A stretch of DNA of 64,000 nt from Snodgrassella sp. (GTDB lineage Bacteria > Pseudomonadota > Gammaproteobacteria > Burkholderiales > Neisseriaceae), in NCBI GenBank assembly GCA_024103515.1, contig JAGGIK010000002.1, positions 29,088 to 93,087 on the forward strand, read 5' to 3'. Below the pieces are notes generated by a model. The model ran no database searches, was not told the DNA's origin, and was given only the letters and a program-made list of their open reading frames with translations. The first letter of the stretch is position 1, and every line of letters starts with the position of its first letter. Positions 29,735-39,454 of the stretch are shown here, in pieces. A program made the translations under genes and the position numbers.

Positions 29735-30128
29735 GTCTGTCCTTTACATCGAATGCCCAAAATTTGCCCAGTATGAATGTGATTATGGTCACCAATATAG
29801 TCACTATAAACCATAACCACCAGTAGGCCTGATCACCCAACCATTTCAAACTTAAGATAAATAATATCTGATTCAATAAAAACGCGGATATTGAACTTAT
29901 AAACCAGCGCCATAAAGCATGTTGCCATTTCCGTGAGCTGTACCGAAATGTAAAGTGGAAATGGCCAAGGAAGCTGATTATAAATGCAATTAGAAAAGCT
30001 ATAGGATTTGCCAGTTGCGGCATCAACTTGAAGTAATGTACCAATAATATCAAACTAAGAAAATGTGTAGTCGCTGCGGCCACGCCAATGAGACAAAACC
30101 ACAAACCTTGCCTTGAATATTGCTTCAT
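29709..30128 (-). CDS. GtrA-family membrane protein
   Basis: A 139-residue protein with four predicted membrane helices. The opening FCLIGVAAATTHFLSLILLV and the second-helix motif FLIAFIISFLGHFHFTFR are the GtrA (PF04138) pattern; such proteins are thought to help flip polyprenyl-linked sugars. It overlaps the gtrB-like gene upstream by four bases and the ChbG-like gene downstream by 26 bases, so all three are cotranslated. Confidence 0.85.
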   Translation of the reverse strand: MKQYSRQGLWFCLIGVAAATTHFLSLILLVHYFKLMPQLANPIAFLIAFIISFLGHFHFTFRYSSRKWQHALWRWFISSISAFLLNQILFILSLKWLGDQAYWWLWFIVTILVTIITFILGKFWAFDVKDRRETRYDQC

Positions 30129-31120
30129 TGATTTTCGCTACTATCCCATTCTTTGTTAATCACATATAGTGGCCTATGCTTCACTTCTTCATAGATGCGA
30201 CCAATATATTCTCCAATTAGGCCCAGACATACTAACTGCAAACCTGTTGAAAACATTATGCCTGCAGCTAACGTCGGCCAGCCTGCTAAATCTTTACCAA
30301 AAATTAATGTATCAAAGACAATATACAATCCATAAATAATGGCAATTAACGAAAGAATCATTCCAGTACGTGAAATCCAGCGCAATGGGCGCTGTGAAAA
30401 AGAAGTTATGCCAATCAATGCCAGTTCAAACAAACTAATATAGTTAAATTTGCTATTGCCTGCCTTTCTGGGTTCGGCTTGAAATGGGATAAAAATTGTT
30501 GAAAAGCCTACCCACGCATATAATCCTTTCATGAACCGTTGTCGCTCTGGGAGTTGTAAGATGGCGTCAACAACTTTTCTTTTCATTAGACGGAAATCAC
30601 CGGCGTTTGGAGTAAGATTATATCGGTGGGTATCTTGCATGAAACAGTAGAAACATTTTTTTAACACGCGAGCCAGAGCTGTTTCGTTGTCACGAGAATT
30701 TTGTACTGCTGCAACAACGTCAACGGTATTATTATGAATTGTTGTCAGCATTTGTGCCAGAACAGTAATGGGATGCTGACCATCCGCATCCATCATTGTT
30801 ACCAACTCACCACGTGATTCAGTTAGGCCGGCGGTTAAAGCAGCTTCTTTACCAAAATTACGAGAAAATTGAATTAAACGCAAAGTGGTATTGTCCGGCT
30901 TACTAGTAAGATTCTCCTGATAAATCTTAACAAGATCATCTTTACTGCCATCATCAACCATAATAATTTCGGTTTTCATTGCTAATTGAGCAGTAAATGC
31001 AAATAGCTGCGGTAAAAACCGACTCACAGCTATTGCATCATTGTAAATAGGTAGAATAATGCTTAATCCAATATTTTGTCTGTTCATCAATGCCATCTCA
31101 TGCATAAAATTTTCAGTCAT
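30125..31120 (-). CDS. GtrB/DPM1-like polyprenyl-phosphate glycosyltransferase
   Basis: A 331-residue GT2 enzyme that puts a sugar on a polyprenyl phosphate carrier at the inner membrane. The N-terminal domain has IILPIYNDA, MVDDGSKDD and the DXD-type MMDADGQHP (near residue 105), followed by RQRFMKGLYAWVGF near residue 197. The C-terminal part holds two membrane helices (about residues 240-260 and 275-300). The first start at 31120 is used; later Met codons at residues 6, 9 and 12 are also possible. It leads the gtrB-gtrA-chbG set. Confidence 0.85.
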   Translation of the reverse strand: MTENFMHEMALMNRQNIGLSIILPIYNDAIAVSRFLPQLFAFTAQLAMKTEIIMVDDGSKDDLVKIYQENLTSKPDNTTLRLIQFSRNFGKEAALTAGLTESRGELVTMMDADGQHPITVLAQMLTTIHNNTVDVVAAVQNSRDNETALARVLKKCFYCFMQDTHRYNLTPNAGDFRLMKRKVVDAILQLPERQRFMKGLYAWVGFSTIFIPFQAEPRKAGNSKFNYISLFELALIGITSFSQRPLRWISRTGMILSLIAIIYGLYIVFDTLIFGKDLAGWPTLAAGIMFSTGLQLVCLGLIGEYIGRIYEEVKHRPLYVINKEWDSSENQ

Positions 31121-32346
31121 TATAACGCTTATTTAAAGATCGATATTTTGAACTAATCTATTCATATTGTGAAAGTGATTAATAAAGAACTGACCCCATA
31201 TAAGCCTGCCAGAGATTATGATATCTTAAATTTAGCAAGTGAGTATAAATTAAGCTATTGATTGTACTATTTTTTAAAATATTCAATAAAACTTAGATTA
31301 CAACAAACATTCTGATTGATTTTTTAATTGGTTAGCGGTAAAACCTGTAAATTAATCTAATAATGAATATTTTTATGACTGAAAATCAGGTTGCACAATT
31401 TATAAATGATGAGTAATTTAAAACTTTAATAAATAATTTTTCACTGATATTTAAGTTTCTGCACAATTAAAAGTGGTTTTCTGAAAGATCTTTTGCATTG
31501 GTATTAATAACGTCATTCGTTAACATTTTTATTCTGCTGGTCTATATTCTTTGCTGACGCCGCAATTGAATCAGTGTGAATAGGCAGCATTGTCATTATT
31601 ATATTTTTCTGTTTGTTGTTGGTGATGGGCGGCTGACACTGAGTAAGTGGCGAAACATCAAGTTTTATGCAAGATTATTTCTGATTGTTAGGTAAAGGCA
31701 GGTAAATTTATGTTTCGTCTTAGCTGGCAGAGATGTTTGCGACAGGTTGGTTAATCTGTGAATGTGATGATGTAATGTGAGTGGAAGATGGAGATTATTT
31801 CAGGCATTTGTGACAAGCACTAGTCAAGTATTGGGGAATTTTATCGGTTAGTCCCGCTCTTTTTGGATTGAGTTGCAGCTTCAGCAAATGGTGAAATTTA
31901 GTATTGTCGTAATCTGATATTGATAAATTATTTATTATATAAATAGACTCATACTATATGTATACCTGAAATTTAGTTATTTACTGATTATGATCTATTA
32001 TTACTCTTTATACCTAGCTAGGCACTAAGCATTATGAATGCGTTGATTAACTAGATTATTAACTTAATAAGCTAAGATGAAGTGTTGGGTTATCTTTTGT
32101 GTCTGCTAATTTAAGTGAATATTTATCATTAAGAATATGGAAGTTGTCACCTTGATGAATCCTAATTGTGGTTTCGTTTTCAAAAGTATAATGTTATTCT
32201 TATTTGTGCAAAGATGGATGGTAAGCTGCATCTATTTAATCTAATTTAAAATCAATTAAATCTATATTATTCCTCAATAATGGATATTTTGCATTTCCCG
32301 GGCCATCATTTAATGTAGATGGCTGGAAGGATTCCTTTTATATCCT
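31121..32346. other. 1.2 kb without an intact gene, probably decayed DNA
   Basis: No long frame exists on either strand. Short protein-like patches remain on the + strand, for example FALVLITSFVNIFILL near 31490-31540 and GDGRLTLSKWRNIKFYARLF near 31620-31680, each interrupted by stops. I cannot name the ancestor. The GC content is a little higher between 31.55 and 31.85 kb than in the flanks, as expected of old coding DNA. No RNA gene or terminator was recognised. Confidence 0.45.
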
Positions 32347-33840
32347 TTAATAAGGTCTTGATTTTTTCAGACAATGGTTAGGAACATATGCTTGCCAAAC
32401 GACTTTTAATGATTCTCGTTTGGGCATTTTATTCCACCGAATTGACCATTCACCTTGAAAATGCATAAGCTTTTTGTCTTCTGCTAAATGATTAATCCAA
32501 GGTATATTGGGTTGCTCTCCCTTCAACCACAAGACCATTGTGCCATTCTGATGTAGACGATGCTTACTCATCCATGGTGAATAGTCGGCATTACCAGAAA
32601 TCATCACAGACGGTGCAAACTTTGAATAAGAAGCAACTAATAATATTGGCCAGTCGGAACCAGTAACGCTATCCAATTGGCACGAAGATAAGGATTGCCA
32701 TTGCTCATCAGCTTGTTTTGCCAAAGCAGCTTGAGGCCAATCCATGCGAGAGGGCTTATGCCGTATACGGGCACCAAAACTAATATAAATGATCATTAAT
32801 AATGTCACGGTTATTGCCCAGACAGAAATGCCTCTCACCAATAAATTATATTTATGTGGTGTTAATACTTGTTCTGGGATCATGGCTGCAATAATCAAGC
32901 CTGATAGTCCCCACATCGGCATTCCCCACATATCACGCAGCCCAACTGCAAAAACTAATGCTACTACCACCAGCATTATGGTAGGGAATAATCCCATCCA
33001 TAGCAAAAAAAACCAATCATTTTGGCGCATTGTCTGACTATGCTGTTTGTAGGATAGGCGTGTTTGGGTGAATAATAAAATAATTAATATAGGTAAATGG
33101 TTGAGTAATTGTGTAGCAAGATAGCCAAGCGCGGCAAAATGACCATTTCGACTGGCATCTTCGGCAGAACGAGCTGAAGCATAAGTTAATGAAATCCAGT
33201 CATGTTGCACCAACCAGTATAAATTAGGAGAAAATACAGCAATGGCAATGAAAATAGCCAACCAAGGTTTGAAACTCAGCCACTTACTGCGATAGTGGGT
33301 TAATAATGAGTAAATCAATATACTGGCCAGCAATACGACCACGGTATATTTGATCAGCATACCAACACCAGCTAATAATCCAAAAGCTAACCATTGTTGC
33401 CAGCGATCATATTTTATTGCTTTATAGAAAATATAAACCAACCCAAGCCAAATCGGCATTTGAGCAATATTGTGATTAAACTCTAGTGATGGCCAAGTGT
33501 AGTAAAAAATTGCCAGCAAAAACTGAGCCCCAATAAATGCTCGTTGGCGATTCATTAGCTGTAAGCCGATCAAATAAGCTAACCATAAACTTAATGCTAT
33601 AGTGCATTGACTGAGCAAATATGGACCAATATGACCAAATACATGATAAAACGAATACAAAACCCAACTAGATAAAGGAGGATGTTTATAGTAGCCCCAT
33701 TGCCATTCACGCCCCCAATAAATACCTTCAGGTACATCTAGCGGGTAGCTAGCAGAAAGTAAAAATGGGGCAACTACCCAGATAATAAAGTATAGAATTA
33801 ACCATATAGGTAGTTTAGTAGAAAAAGTTTTTGCTGGCAT
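32347..33840 (-). CDS. Membrane glycosyltransferase, GT39/ArnT-like (PMT_2)
   Basis: A 497-residue integral membrane protein with about ten hydrophobic segments. The N-terminal periplasmic loop carries the GT39 pattern YPLDVPEGIYWGREWQWGYYKHPPL, in which Asp/Glu and the YYKHPPLS motif are typical. A large soluble C-terminal part (from about residue 370) follows the last helix. Such enzymes transfer a sugar from a polyprenyl phosphate donor to a periplasmic acceptor. The nearby GtrB-like enzyme could make that donor, so the two plausibly form one glycosylation pathway. The acceptor is unknown. Confidence 0.82.
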   Translation of the reverse strand: MPAKTFSTKLPIWLILYFIIWVVAPFLLSASYPLDVPEGIYWGREWQWGYYKHPPLSSWVLYSFYHVFGHIGPYLLSQCTIALSLWLAYLIGLQLMNRQRAFIGAQFLLAIFYYTWPSLEFNHNIAQMPIWLGLVYIFYKAIKYDRWQQWLAFGLLAGVGMLIKYTVVVLLASILIYSLLTHYRSKWLSFKPWLAIFIAIAVFSPNLYWLVQHDWISLTYASARSAEDASRNGHFAALGYLATQLLNHLPILIILLFTQTRLSYKQHSQTMRQNDWFFLLWMGLFPTIMLVVVALVFAVGLRDMWGMPMWGLSGLIIAAMIPEQVLTPHKYNLLVRGISVWAITVTLLMIIYISFGARIRHKPSRMDWPQAALAKQADEQWQSLSSCQLDSVTGSDWPILLVASYSKFAPSVMISGNADYSPWMSKHRLHQNGTMVLWLKGEQPNIPWINHLAEDKKLMHFQGEWSIRWNKMPKRESLKVVWQAYVPNHCLKKSRPY

Positions 33841-34034
33841 AAAAGGTGTTTTATTTTGGAGTAAGGCTAAATTATAATAGGCAAATATTGAATCAACAAA
33901 CTGAGCAAAATCTTATTTATGATTTTTGCCTTAACAGCAATTGAATTGCAATTAGTTATGCAATCCCAGTTAAATCTGAGATTGCAAAGTAAAAAATGAT
34001 TTCAATAAAATACAAATGGAAACAAGAAAACCAG

Positions 34035-34685
34035 TCAAGCTACGCTGAACTTAGTGCTAATCTTATCCGACAAAATTAATTCCAACTCATCTCCAGATTG
34101 AATTGCTGCTACCCCCGCGGGTGTGCCGGTATAGATGATATCCCCTGCCTGTAAGCCATAAATTCTGGACAAGTAACTAATAATATACGCACAGGAAAAC
34201 ATCATGTGTTCAGTATTGCCTTGCTGGCGTGTTTGGCCATTAACATTTAAATAAAATTTCTCAGCATTAATATTTTCTACTTCTTCTGGACTAATAAAAT
34301 GAGAAAGACAGGCCGAAGTTGGAAAACCTTTTGCTTTAGTCCATGGCAGCCCTTTAGATTTGAGCTGATTTTGAATATCACGGGCAGTTAGGTCTAGACC
34401 GATGGCATATCCGCCAATATGATCCATCGCTGATTCCTGAGTAACATTAAAAGCATCTTTTTTAATATAAACGACTAATTCACATTCATGATGTACATCC
34501 TGGCTAAAATCAGGCAATCGGATCATTTCTCCAGTTTGTATCAAAGCAGAGCTTGGTTTAAGAAATACTACAGGTTCACTGGGATTAGCATTTTTCAATT
34601 CCTTTACATGGTCCAAATAGTTGCGCCCGATGCAAAATATATTCCCTAAAAAAACTTCCTGTCCTGCTAGGTTAATTTTTTTCAT
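34035..34685 (-). CDS. Fumarylacetoacetate hydrolase family protein (YcgM/FAHD1-like)
   Basis: A 216-residue FAH-fold enzyme, the short form that acts on acylpyruvates or oxaloacetate. The motifs FCIGRNYLDHVKEL, HHECELVVYI (metal-binding Glu residues near 68 and 70) and GLDLTARDIQ (Asp near residue 99) are present, and IYTGTPAGV is near the end. ATG 34685 is used; a GTG four codons upstream is also in frame. It stands alone, with relic DNA upstream. Confidence 0.88.
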   Translation of the reverse strand: MKKINLAGQEVFLGNIFCIGRNYLDHVKELKNANPSEPVVFLKPSSALIQTGEMIRLPDFSQDVHHECELVVYIKKDAFNVTQESAMDHIGGYAIGLDLTARDIQNQLKSKGLPWTKAKGFPTSACLSHFISPEEVENINAEKFYLNVNGQTRQQGNTEHMMFSCAYIISYLSRIYGLQAGDIIYTGTPAGVAAIQSGDELELILSDKISTKFSVA

Positions 34686-36097
34686 AATGTTTGCCACTGG
34701 TTATAATAATTGAAAGTTATAAACATGATATTTTTATTCTACCGGAAATAAATCTATAGCACTGTGCTAATCAAAAATATTTTTCGAAAAAATTTAAAAA
34801 TCCTTTTTTAAAATATAATTTATAAATGTATTAGTCTTTTAGTTAAACGCCTTGGATTAAATCAAGGAAATAAATTTATACATGGTGCGTGATTATTTCC
34901 TGTCTAAACGGTTTATAACTATACAGCACCAAAATAGAAAATTCTCTATCATATAAGCAAAAGGATTTAATTATCAAACCAATAACACCGTATTAATGTT
35001 TGTTTAGATAAAAGAAACCATAGCATTTATTCTTGTAAGACAGTTTTGCCGTCTATCTGTTATGCGTAATTCAATTTTTTATAAATGGCGGTAAAAATAC
35101 GGTGTTAGCGATTCTTCAGATATTAAATGTTTACAGGTATTGGAAACTGAAATCATCACTTTCAGCTATGGACAGAGGTATGACAATCACTCAATTTATT
35201 TTAATGGTCATAAGTTGCACTAGTGTGCTCTTAAGGTACTGTGCTTACGGTTATTAACTTAAGTTACCAGATATTCGGTAATGCTATCAGCGCTATTACA
35301 AGCATTTAGTTAGGGAGTTTGCTGAGTGTTTTATTTTAATAGTGTCCAAGCATATTGGTATGTGTTTACCGGTGTATTATGAGCCAAAGTTTCATTTTAA
35401 GCTAAGCTGTAAACAATGTATTCCACCACCAATTCCAGAAAAGCTATTGGCACACAATAAACTGTGGGAATGCTACTCAATGGTTCGCATGTGTTACCGC
35501 AGTTACAATTAAAGCTTAATATAATCGATAACTTTATTCGTGAGGCATTAGGATTGATATTGCATTTCAGTCTAGCAGCAGCAAGAACTGTCTACCTACC
35601 GCCGAGATAAACTGGCTTTATATTAAGTTATCCATACAAAATATGTGTTGCTAGTAGGCCAAAATTTGTTGTAAACATGTTGACGGATTGAGCACATTCA
35701 TTTGGTATAATTATACAATACCACAACCCTATAACCTTGATTAAGACGGGTATATAGAACGATTTAAACGTATCTATCACACAGAGAAATTGGTTATATA
35801 TATTTTTACTAATATTTAGAACAAGCAAGCAAACTCACTGAGAGATGACTCATAATTTACAACAATGCATTATTATCAATATTTTTAATCCTAATTATAT
35901 TCTTCTCAAACATATTTAACTTTATAAATTTAAATCAACTGCAAATGCGACTGATTTTACTTATTTGATGGCTTGGTTTAGCCTACAAGATAAAGCATTA
36001 GCTTGATTATTAGTTGCTTGAGCGATTAATAGACTAGGACTAAACTCTGTTGCATTTGATAAAACAGATCTTATAAATTGTTTGATCGGAATAAAAT
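34686..36097. other. 1.4 kb gene-free region with decayed IS DNA
   Basis: No intact gene on either strand. About 800 bases from 35.03 to 35.83 kb are an IS3-family relic, listed separately. The left part (34.7-35.0 kb) is AT-rich with nothing recognisable. The right part (35.85-36.09 kb) is likewise empty before the rplY terminator. A 66-residue minus-strand frame at 35628-35828 lies antisense to the relic and is not credible. Confidence 0.6.
35030..35830 (+). pseudogene. Decayed IS3-family insertion sequence
   Basis: Translated pieces in changing frames follow the order of an IS3 element. An OrfA part reads QFCRLSVMRNSIFYKWR, then KYGVSDSSDIKCLQVLE near 35040-35160. An OrfB core piece, FIREALG, lies near 35540 and continues past a frameshift with a SLAAARTVYL-like segment. 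An OrfB end piece, DGYIERFKRIYHTEKLVIYIF, lies near 35745-35810. Many stops and frameshifts make it long dead. Terminal repeats were not identified. Confidence 0.75.
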
Positions 36098-36128
36098 AAG
36101 CTGAATCCATTGTGCGGATCCAGCTTTT
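36098..36128. terminator. Terminator downstream of rplY
   Basis: AAGCTGAATCC and GGATCCAGCTT pair over 11 bases with one mismatch around a seven-base loop, and T-rich sequence follows on both strands. It lies 65 bases past the rplY stop on the - strand. Confidence 0.75.
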
Positions 36129-36193
36129 TATGGTTGTGCTCTAGATTATATTTGCACTAGGCAAATATTGTATTTAGGGCACTATTTACGGTT

Positions 36194-36769
36194 TTAAGCA
36201 GATTTTTTGCCTGTAGCAGCAGCAATCGCCAAATTTTCATTGCGGTTTAGTGCAACGCTGGTAACGCCAGCTGGAAATACAAGATCAGACAAGTGGCGAA
36301 TTTCACCAGCACTAATGGTAGCGACATCCAGATCCAATGCAGACGGAATGTCTTTAGGCAGTGCACTGACTTCAACGCTGGTTGTCAACAAAGAAACACG
36401 GCCACTTTGTAATTTTTCAGCAGGAGAAATAGCTGCATTTACCAAATGCAATGGTACACGGATATTAACCGGTTTTTTAGCATCAACCGCCTGAAAATCA
36501 ATATGTTGTACCTGTTGTTTGAATGGGTGCATCTGGAAATCACGAATGATGACGTTATGCGCTTTGCCATTAACATCCAGTTTGATAATCGCAGTATGAA
36601 ATGATTCTTTTTCTAATGCATACCATAAGGTACGATGATCTACTGTAATGGCTATAGGTTCAGTACCTTCACCGTATAAAACGGCAGGTACTTTACCTTC
36701 GCGACGCAGGCGGCGGCTCGCACCAGTGCCCTGTGCTTCACGGATTTCTGCTTTAATTTCGTATGACAT
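36194..36769 (-). CDS. rplY: 50S ribosomal protein L25, long (Ctc) form
   Basis: L25 binds 5S rRNA in the large subunit. The 191-residue protein is the two-domain Ctc form. The N-terminal domain has [24 protein letters not shown] and [14 protein letters not shown]; the C-terminal TL5-like domain has [13 protein letters not shown] and ends in a short alanine/lysine tail. GGAG lies just upstream of the start. It is 60 bases downstream of prs and probably cotranscribed with it. Confidence 0.95.
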   Translation of the reverse strand: MSYEIKAEIREAQGTGASRRLRREGKVPAVLYGEGTEPIAITVDHRTLWYALEKESFHTAIIKLDVNGKAHNVIIRDFQMHPFKQQVQHIDFQAVDAKKPVNIRVPLHLVNAAISPAEKLQSGRVSLLTTSVEVSALPKDIPSALDLDVATISAGEIRHLSDLVFPAGVTSVALNRNENLAIAAATGKKSA

Positions 36770-36829
36770 ATACTACTCCAAGGTTAATATTGCCGCCATC
36801 GGCCGCGACCAGCTTAAGACGGCTTAATG

Positions 36830-37816
36830 TTACGGGAGAAATAATGCTCCCGGTATGGCCACATCCTCGTTAAAGAGGTATGACACGGATTCTTCATTGC
36901 TAATGCGCCGCACTGTTTCGGCTAAAAGTCCGGATATACTTACCTGGCGGATACGGTCACATTTTTTAGCTTCTTCTGATAGTGGAATGGTGTCAGTAAT
37001 GACAACTTGATCGATTTCAGAAGAAGCGATACGTTCTATTGCTGCACCAGAAAAAACCGGATGGGTTGCGTAAGCCAGTACACGTTCAGCACCCCGCTCT
37101 TTCAAGGCTGATGCGGCTTTACATAAGGTATTGGCGGTATCAATCATGTCATCAATAATCAGGCAGGTTCGGTTCTGAATTTCTCCAATGATATTCATCA
37201 CTTCAGCCACATTCGCTTTTGGGCGACGTTTATCTATAATGGCCAAATCAGTACCCAATGTTTTCGCCACAGCACGAGCACGAACCACTCCGCCAATATC
37301 AGGACTGACAACAGTGAGGTTATCAATGCGCTGTTTTTCAATATCATTAACTAGAATTGGCGTAGCATAGATATTGTCTACCGGAATATCAAAAAAACCT
37401 TGAATCTGGTCAGCATGTAAATCAACAGTTAACACGCGGTCTATACCAGCAGAATACAGCATGTTTGCCACAAGTTTGGCCGAAATTGGTACCCGCACAG
37501 AACGCGGGCGTCGATCCTGTCGTGCATAACCAAAGTATGGAATAGCAGCGGTGATACGACCAGCTGAAGCGCGCTTGAGTGCATCGGCCATGGTCAGTAT
37601 TTCCATAAGGTTATCGTTTGTTGGTGAACAGGTGGGTTGCACGATGAATACATCACGTCCGCGGACGTTTTCGAGCAATTCTACTGCAATTTCACCATCA
37701 GAAAATTTACTTACTGAAGCTCGCCCAAGAGATATATCAAGATGTCTGGCGACATTGTCAGCCAATGCCGGATTAGCATTGCCAGTAAACACCATTAAAC
37801 TATCGTATGCTGCCAT
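36830..37816 (-). CDS. prs: Ribose-phosphate pyrophosphokinase
   Basis: Prs makes PRPP from ribose 5-phosphate and ATP, feeding nucleotide, histidine and tryptophan synthesis. The 328-residue protein contains [20 protein letters not shown], the [11 protein letters not shown] flexible loop, [12 protein letters not shown], and the PRPP-binding signature [14 protein letters not shown] near residue 225. The frame extends upstream, but ATG 37816 has AGAAGAA just ahead and matches the family N-terminus. It is followed by rplY and preceded by the tRNA-Gln genes, the usual Neisseria order. Confidence 0.96.
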   Translation of the reverse strand: MAAYDSLMVFTGNANPALADNVARHLDISLGRASVSKFSDGEIAVELLENVRGRDVFIVQPTCSPTNDNLMEILTMADALKRASAGRITAAIPYFGYARQDRRPRSVRVPISAKLVANMLYSAGIDRVLTVDLHADQIQGFFDIPVDNIYATPILVNDIEKQRIDNLTVVSPDIGGVVRARAVAKTLGTDLAIIDKRRPKANVAEVMNIIGEIQNRTCLIIDDMIDTANTLCKAASALKERGAERVLAYATHPVFSGAAIERIASSEIDQVVITDTIPLSEEAKKCDRIRQVSISGLLAETVRRISNEESVSYLFNEDVAIPGALFLP

Positions 37817-38371
37817 TTCTTCTGTACCTGAATTGTGTTTAGATTTGGTGTAAGTTGCGTGAGGTAGATTTAACATTAATCGAACACTTTATGTTAGTCA
37901 TATTAACATGTCGCCGTGATAGCACACTTAACATTTTACCAAAATTACTGATTCGAATAATCAGGACTATCATAGCAATCCTGCCCCGTTTAGTCTGCTT
38001 ATGTCCGACCAACATAATCACACATGTACTCTTGCCCGATCATCAACAGTACTACCCTATTTACCTTAACTGGTCACCTTCAGCATGAATATATCTTAAA
38101 CCGACATTCATGCTGAGTCGGTTAAACCCTTAGGTAATAAAGTAAAAACTTCCACCCACTCCAGTTTTTGTGTTAATCCAATATCAATACAGCTGGTATT
38201 CCTATCATCTGATCGACATTACGCAAATTGTTTCATTTTAGATGCCGCCATGTGCAGCACCTTAAATTTCTGATTTACAAAGTCAGCTAATTTACCAGAC
38301 CCGTGTTGAACAGATTATATCATTTCTGATAATGGGCATCGGATTTTATGCTAACTTTCTCTATTTTAACA
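37817..38371. other. Intergenic region upstream of prs
   Basis: About 550 bases between the tRNA-Gln terminator and prs with no gene I can support. It presumably holds the prs promoter on the - strand. Short frames on both strands here have no protein-like composition or ribosome site. Nothing repeated or RNA-like was recognised. Confidence 0.5.
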
Positions 38372-38373
38372 TT

Positions 38374-38410
38374 AAATAAGCGTGTAAGTAGACTTACACG
38401 CTTATTTTTT
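38374..38410 (-). terminator. Terminator of the tRNA-Gln pair
   Basis: AAATAAGCGTGTAAG and CTTACACGCTTATTT form a perfect 15-base stem with a four-base loop, located two bases past the 3' end of tRNA-Gln(CTG). T-rich sequence lies on both sides. It cleanly separates the tRNAs from prs. Confidence 0.85.
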
Positions 38411-38411
38411 G

Positions 38412-38487
38412 TGGCTGGGGAGGTAGGATTCGAACCTACGCATACCGGAATCAGAATCCGGGGTCTTAACCACTTGACGACTCCCCA
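38412..38487 (-). tRNA. tRNA-Gln (anticodon CTG)
   Basis: A complete 76-base cloverleaf on the - strand. The acceptor TGGGGAG pairs with CTCCCCA, the anticodon stem CCGGA/TCCGG encloses TTCTGAT giving anticodon CTG, and the T-arm is GTAGGTTCGAATCCTAC. The CCA end is encoded. It is nearly identical to the neighbouring tRNA-Gln except in the anticodon arm, pointing to duplication and anticodon change. Confidence 0.95.
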
Positions 38488-38505
38488 AAAGTTATTGTTT
38501 AAGTG

Positions 38506-38581
38506 TGGCTGGGGAGGTAGGATTCGAACCTACGCATACTGGGATCAAAACCCAGTGTCTTAACCACTTGACGACTCCCCA
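38506..38581 (-). tRNA. tRNA-Gln (anticodon TTG)
   Basis: A 76-base cloverleaf with anticodon stem CTGGG/CCCAG around TTTTGAT, giving anticodon TTG (reads CAA). Acceptor, D- and T-arms match its neighbour. The two are 18 bases apart, ten bases downstream of ispE on the same strand, and are likely processed from one transcript. Charging relies on GatCAB if no glutaminyl-tRNA synthetase exists elsewhere. Confidence 0.95.
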
Positions 38582-38591
38582 ACTACACATA

Positions 38592-39449
38592 TCATTTATA
38601 AAATGGATGCCTATTTAATGAAGCAACGCAATATGCCTGATATGCGCTTGAAACTTGGTTGTATACAGCATGCGCCGCATTTTCACAATCAAAAGCCAGA
38701 AACACACATGATCCTGAACCACTCATCATTGGCTTACCAAATTCTGCCAATACGTCCAGTGCATTTTTGACTTCTGGGTATTCAGCTATGACAACACTTT
38801 GCATATCATTGCGCCAATGCTGTCTCGCTTGAAAGTCTGGCATTATCCGTGGCGTTGAATTCCGTGTCAAGTCTTTATGTGCAAATATTTGCGCGGTACT
38901 AACATGCACGGATGGCTTGACAACAACATACCATTGTTTTGGAATTTGAATTTTAGTCAGTTTGTCTCCAATACCTTGTGCAAAAGCAGTCTCTCCGAAG
39001 AGGAAAAATGGCACATCGGCACCTAATTGCACGCCAAGTTTGACTAATTGGGTCTGATTCAGATTCAGTTGCCATAATTTATTTAAAACCAATAGCACCA
39101 ATGCTGCATCGGAACTCCCTCCACCTAGTCCTCCGCCTATGGGGATATTTTTTTGCATCCACATATCCACACCCAGCATCTCACCATGCGGTTGTGGTAG
39201 TAATTTTGCTGCTCGTACAGTTAAATCTTGTTGCGGCCGCACGCCTATTGTTGGCGTACGTAGACGGATTTTTCCGCTTTTGTTTACTTTAAACCAGATA
39301 CGATCATAGAGACTGATCAACGTAAATACGCTTTCCAGCAAATGATAGCCATCGTCACGCCTGCCGATGATACGCAAATCTAGGTTAAGTTTAGCTGGGG
39401 CCAAAAAGCTTTGTGCATCAGTCGGCACTTGGAGATTATGCTGATCCAT
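38592..39449 (-). CDS. ispE: 4-diphosphocytidyl-2-C-methyl-D-erythritol kinase
   Basis: IspE phosphorylates CDP-methylerythritol in the non-mevalonate isoprenoid pathway. The GHMP-kinase features are clear: APAKLNLDLRIIGRRDDGYHLL near the start, the ATP loop PIGGGLGGGSSDAA near residue 108 and MSGSGSCVFLAF near residue 250. ATG 39449 is used (about 285 residues); a GTG at 39455 overlapping the lolB stop is the alternative and suggests translational coupling. It is followed by the tRNA-Gln pair. Confidence 0.95.
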   Translation of the reverse strand: MDQHNLQVPTDAQSFLAPAKLNLDLRIIGRRDDGYHLLESVFTLISLYDRIWFKVNKSGKIRLRTPTIGVRPQQDLTVRAAKLLPQPHGEMLGVDMWMQKNIPIGGGLGGGSSDAALVLLVLNKLWQLNLNQTQLVKLGVQLGADVPFFLFGETAFAQGIGDKLTKIQIPKQWYVVVKPSVHVSTAQIFAHKDLTRNSTPRIMPDFQARQHWRNDMQSVVIAEYPEVKNALDVLAEFGKPMMSGSGSCVFLAFDCENAAHAVYNQVSSAYQAYCVASLNRHPFYK

Positions 39450-39454
39450 TGACA

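Noticed and set aside
35628-35828. A 66-residue minus-strand frame
   Set aside because: It is antisense to the readable end of the IS3 relic, which explains the open frame.
38348-38563. A 71-residue + strand frame across the tRNA-Gln genes
   Set aside because: It reads through the terminator and the antisense of both tRNAs; its repeated EVGFEPTHTG-like text is simply the tRNA sequence translated.
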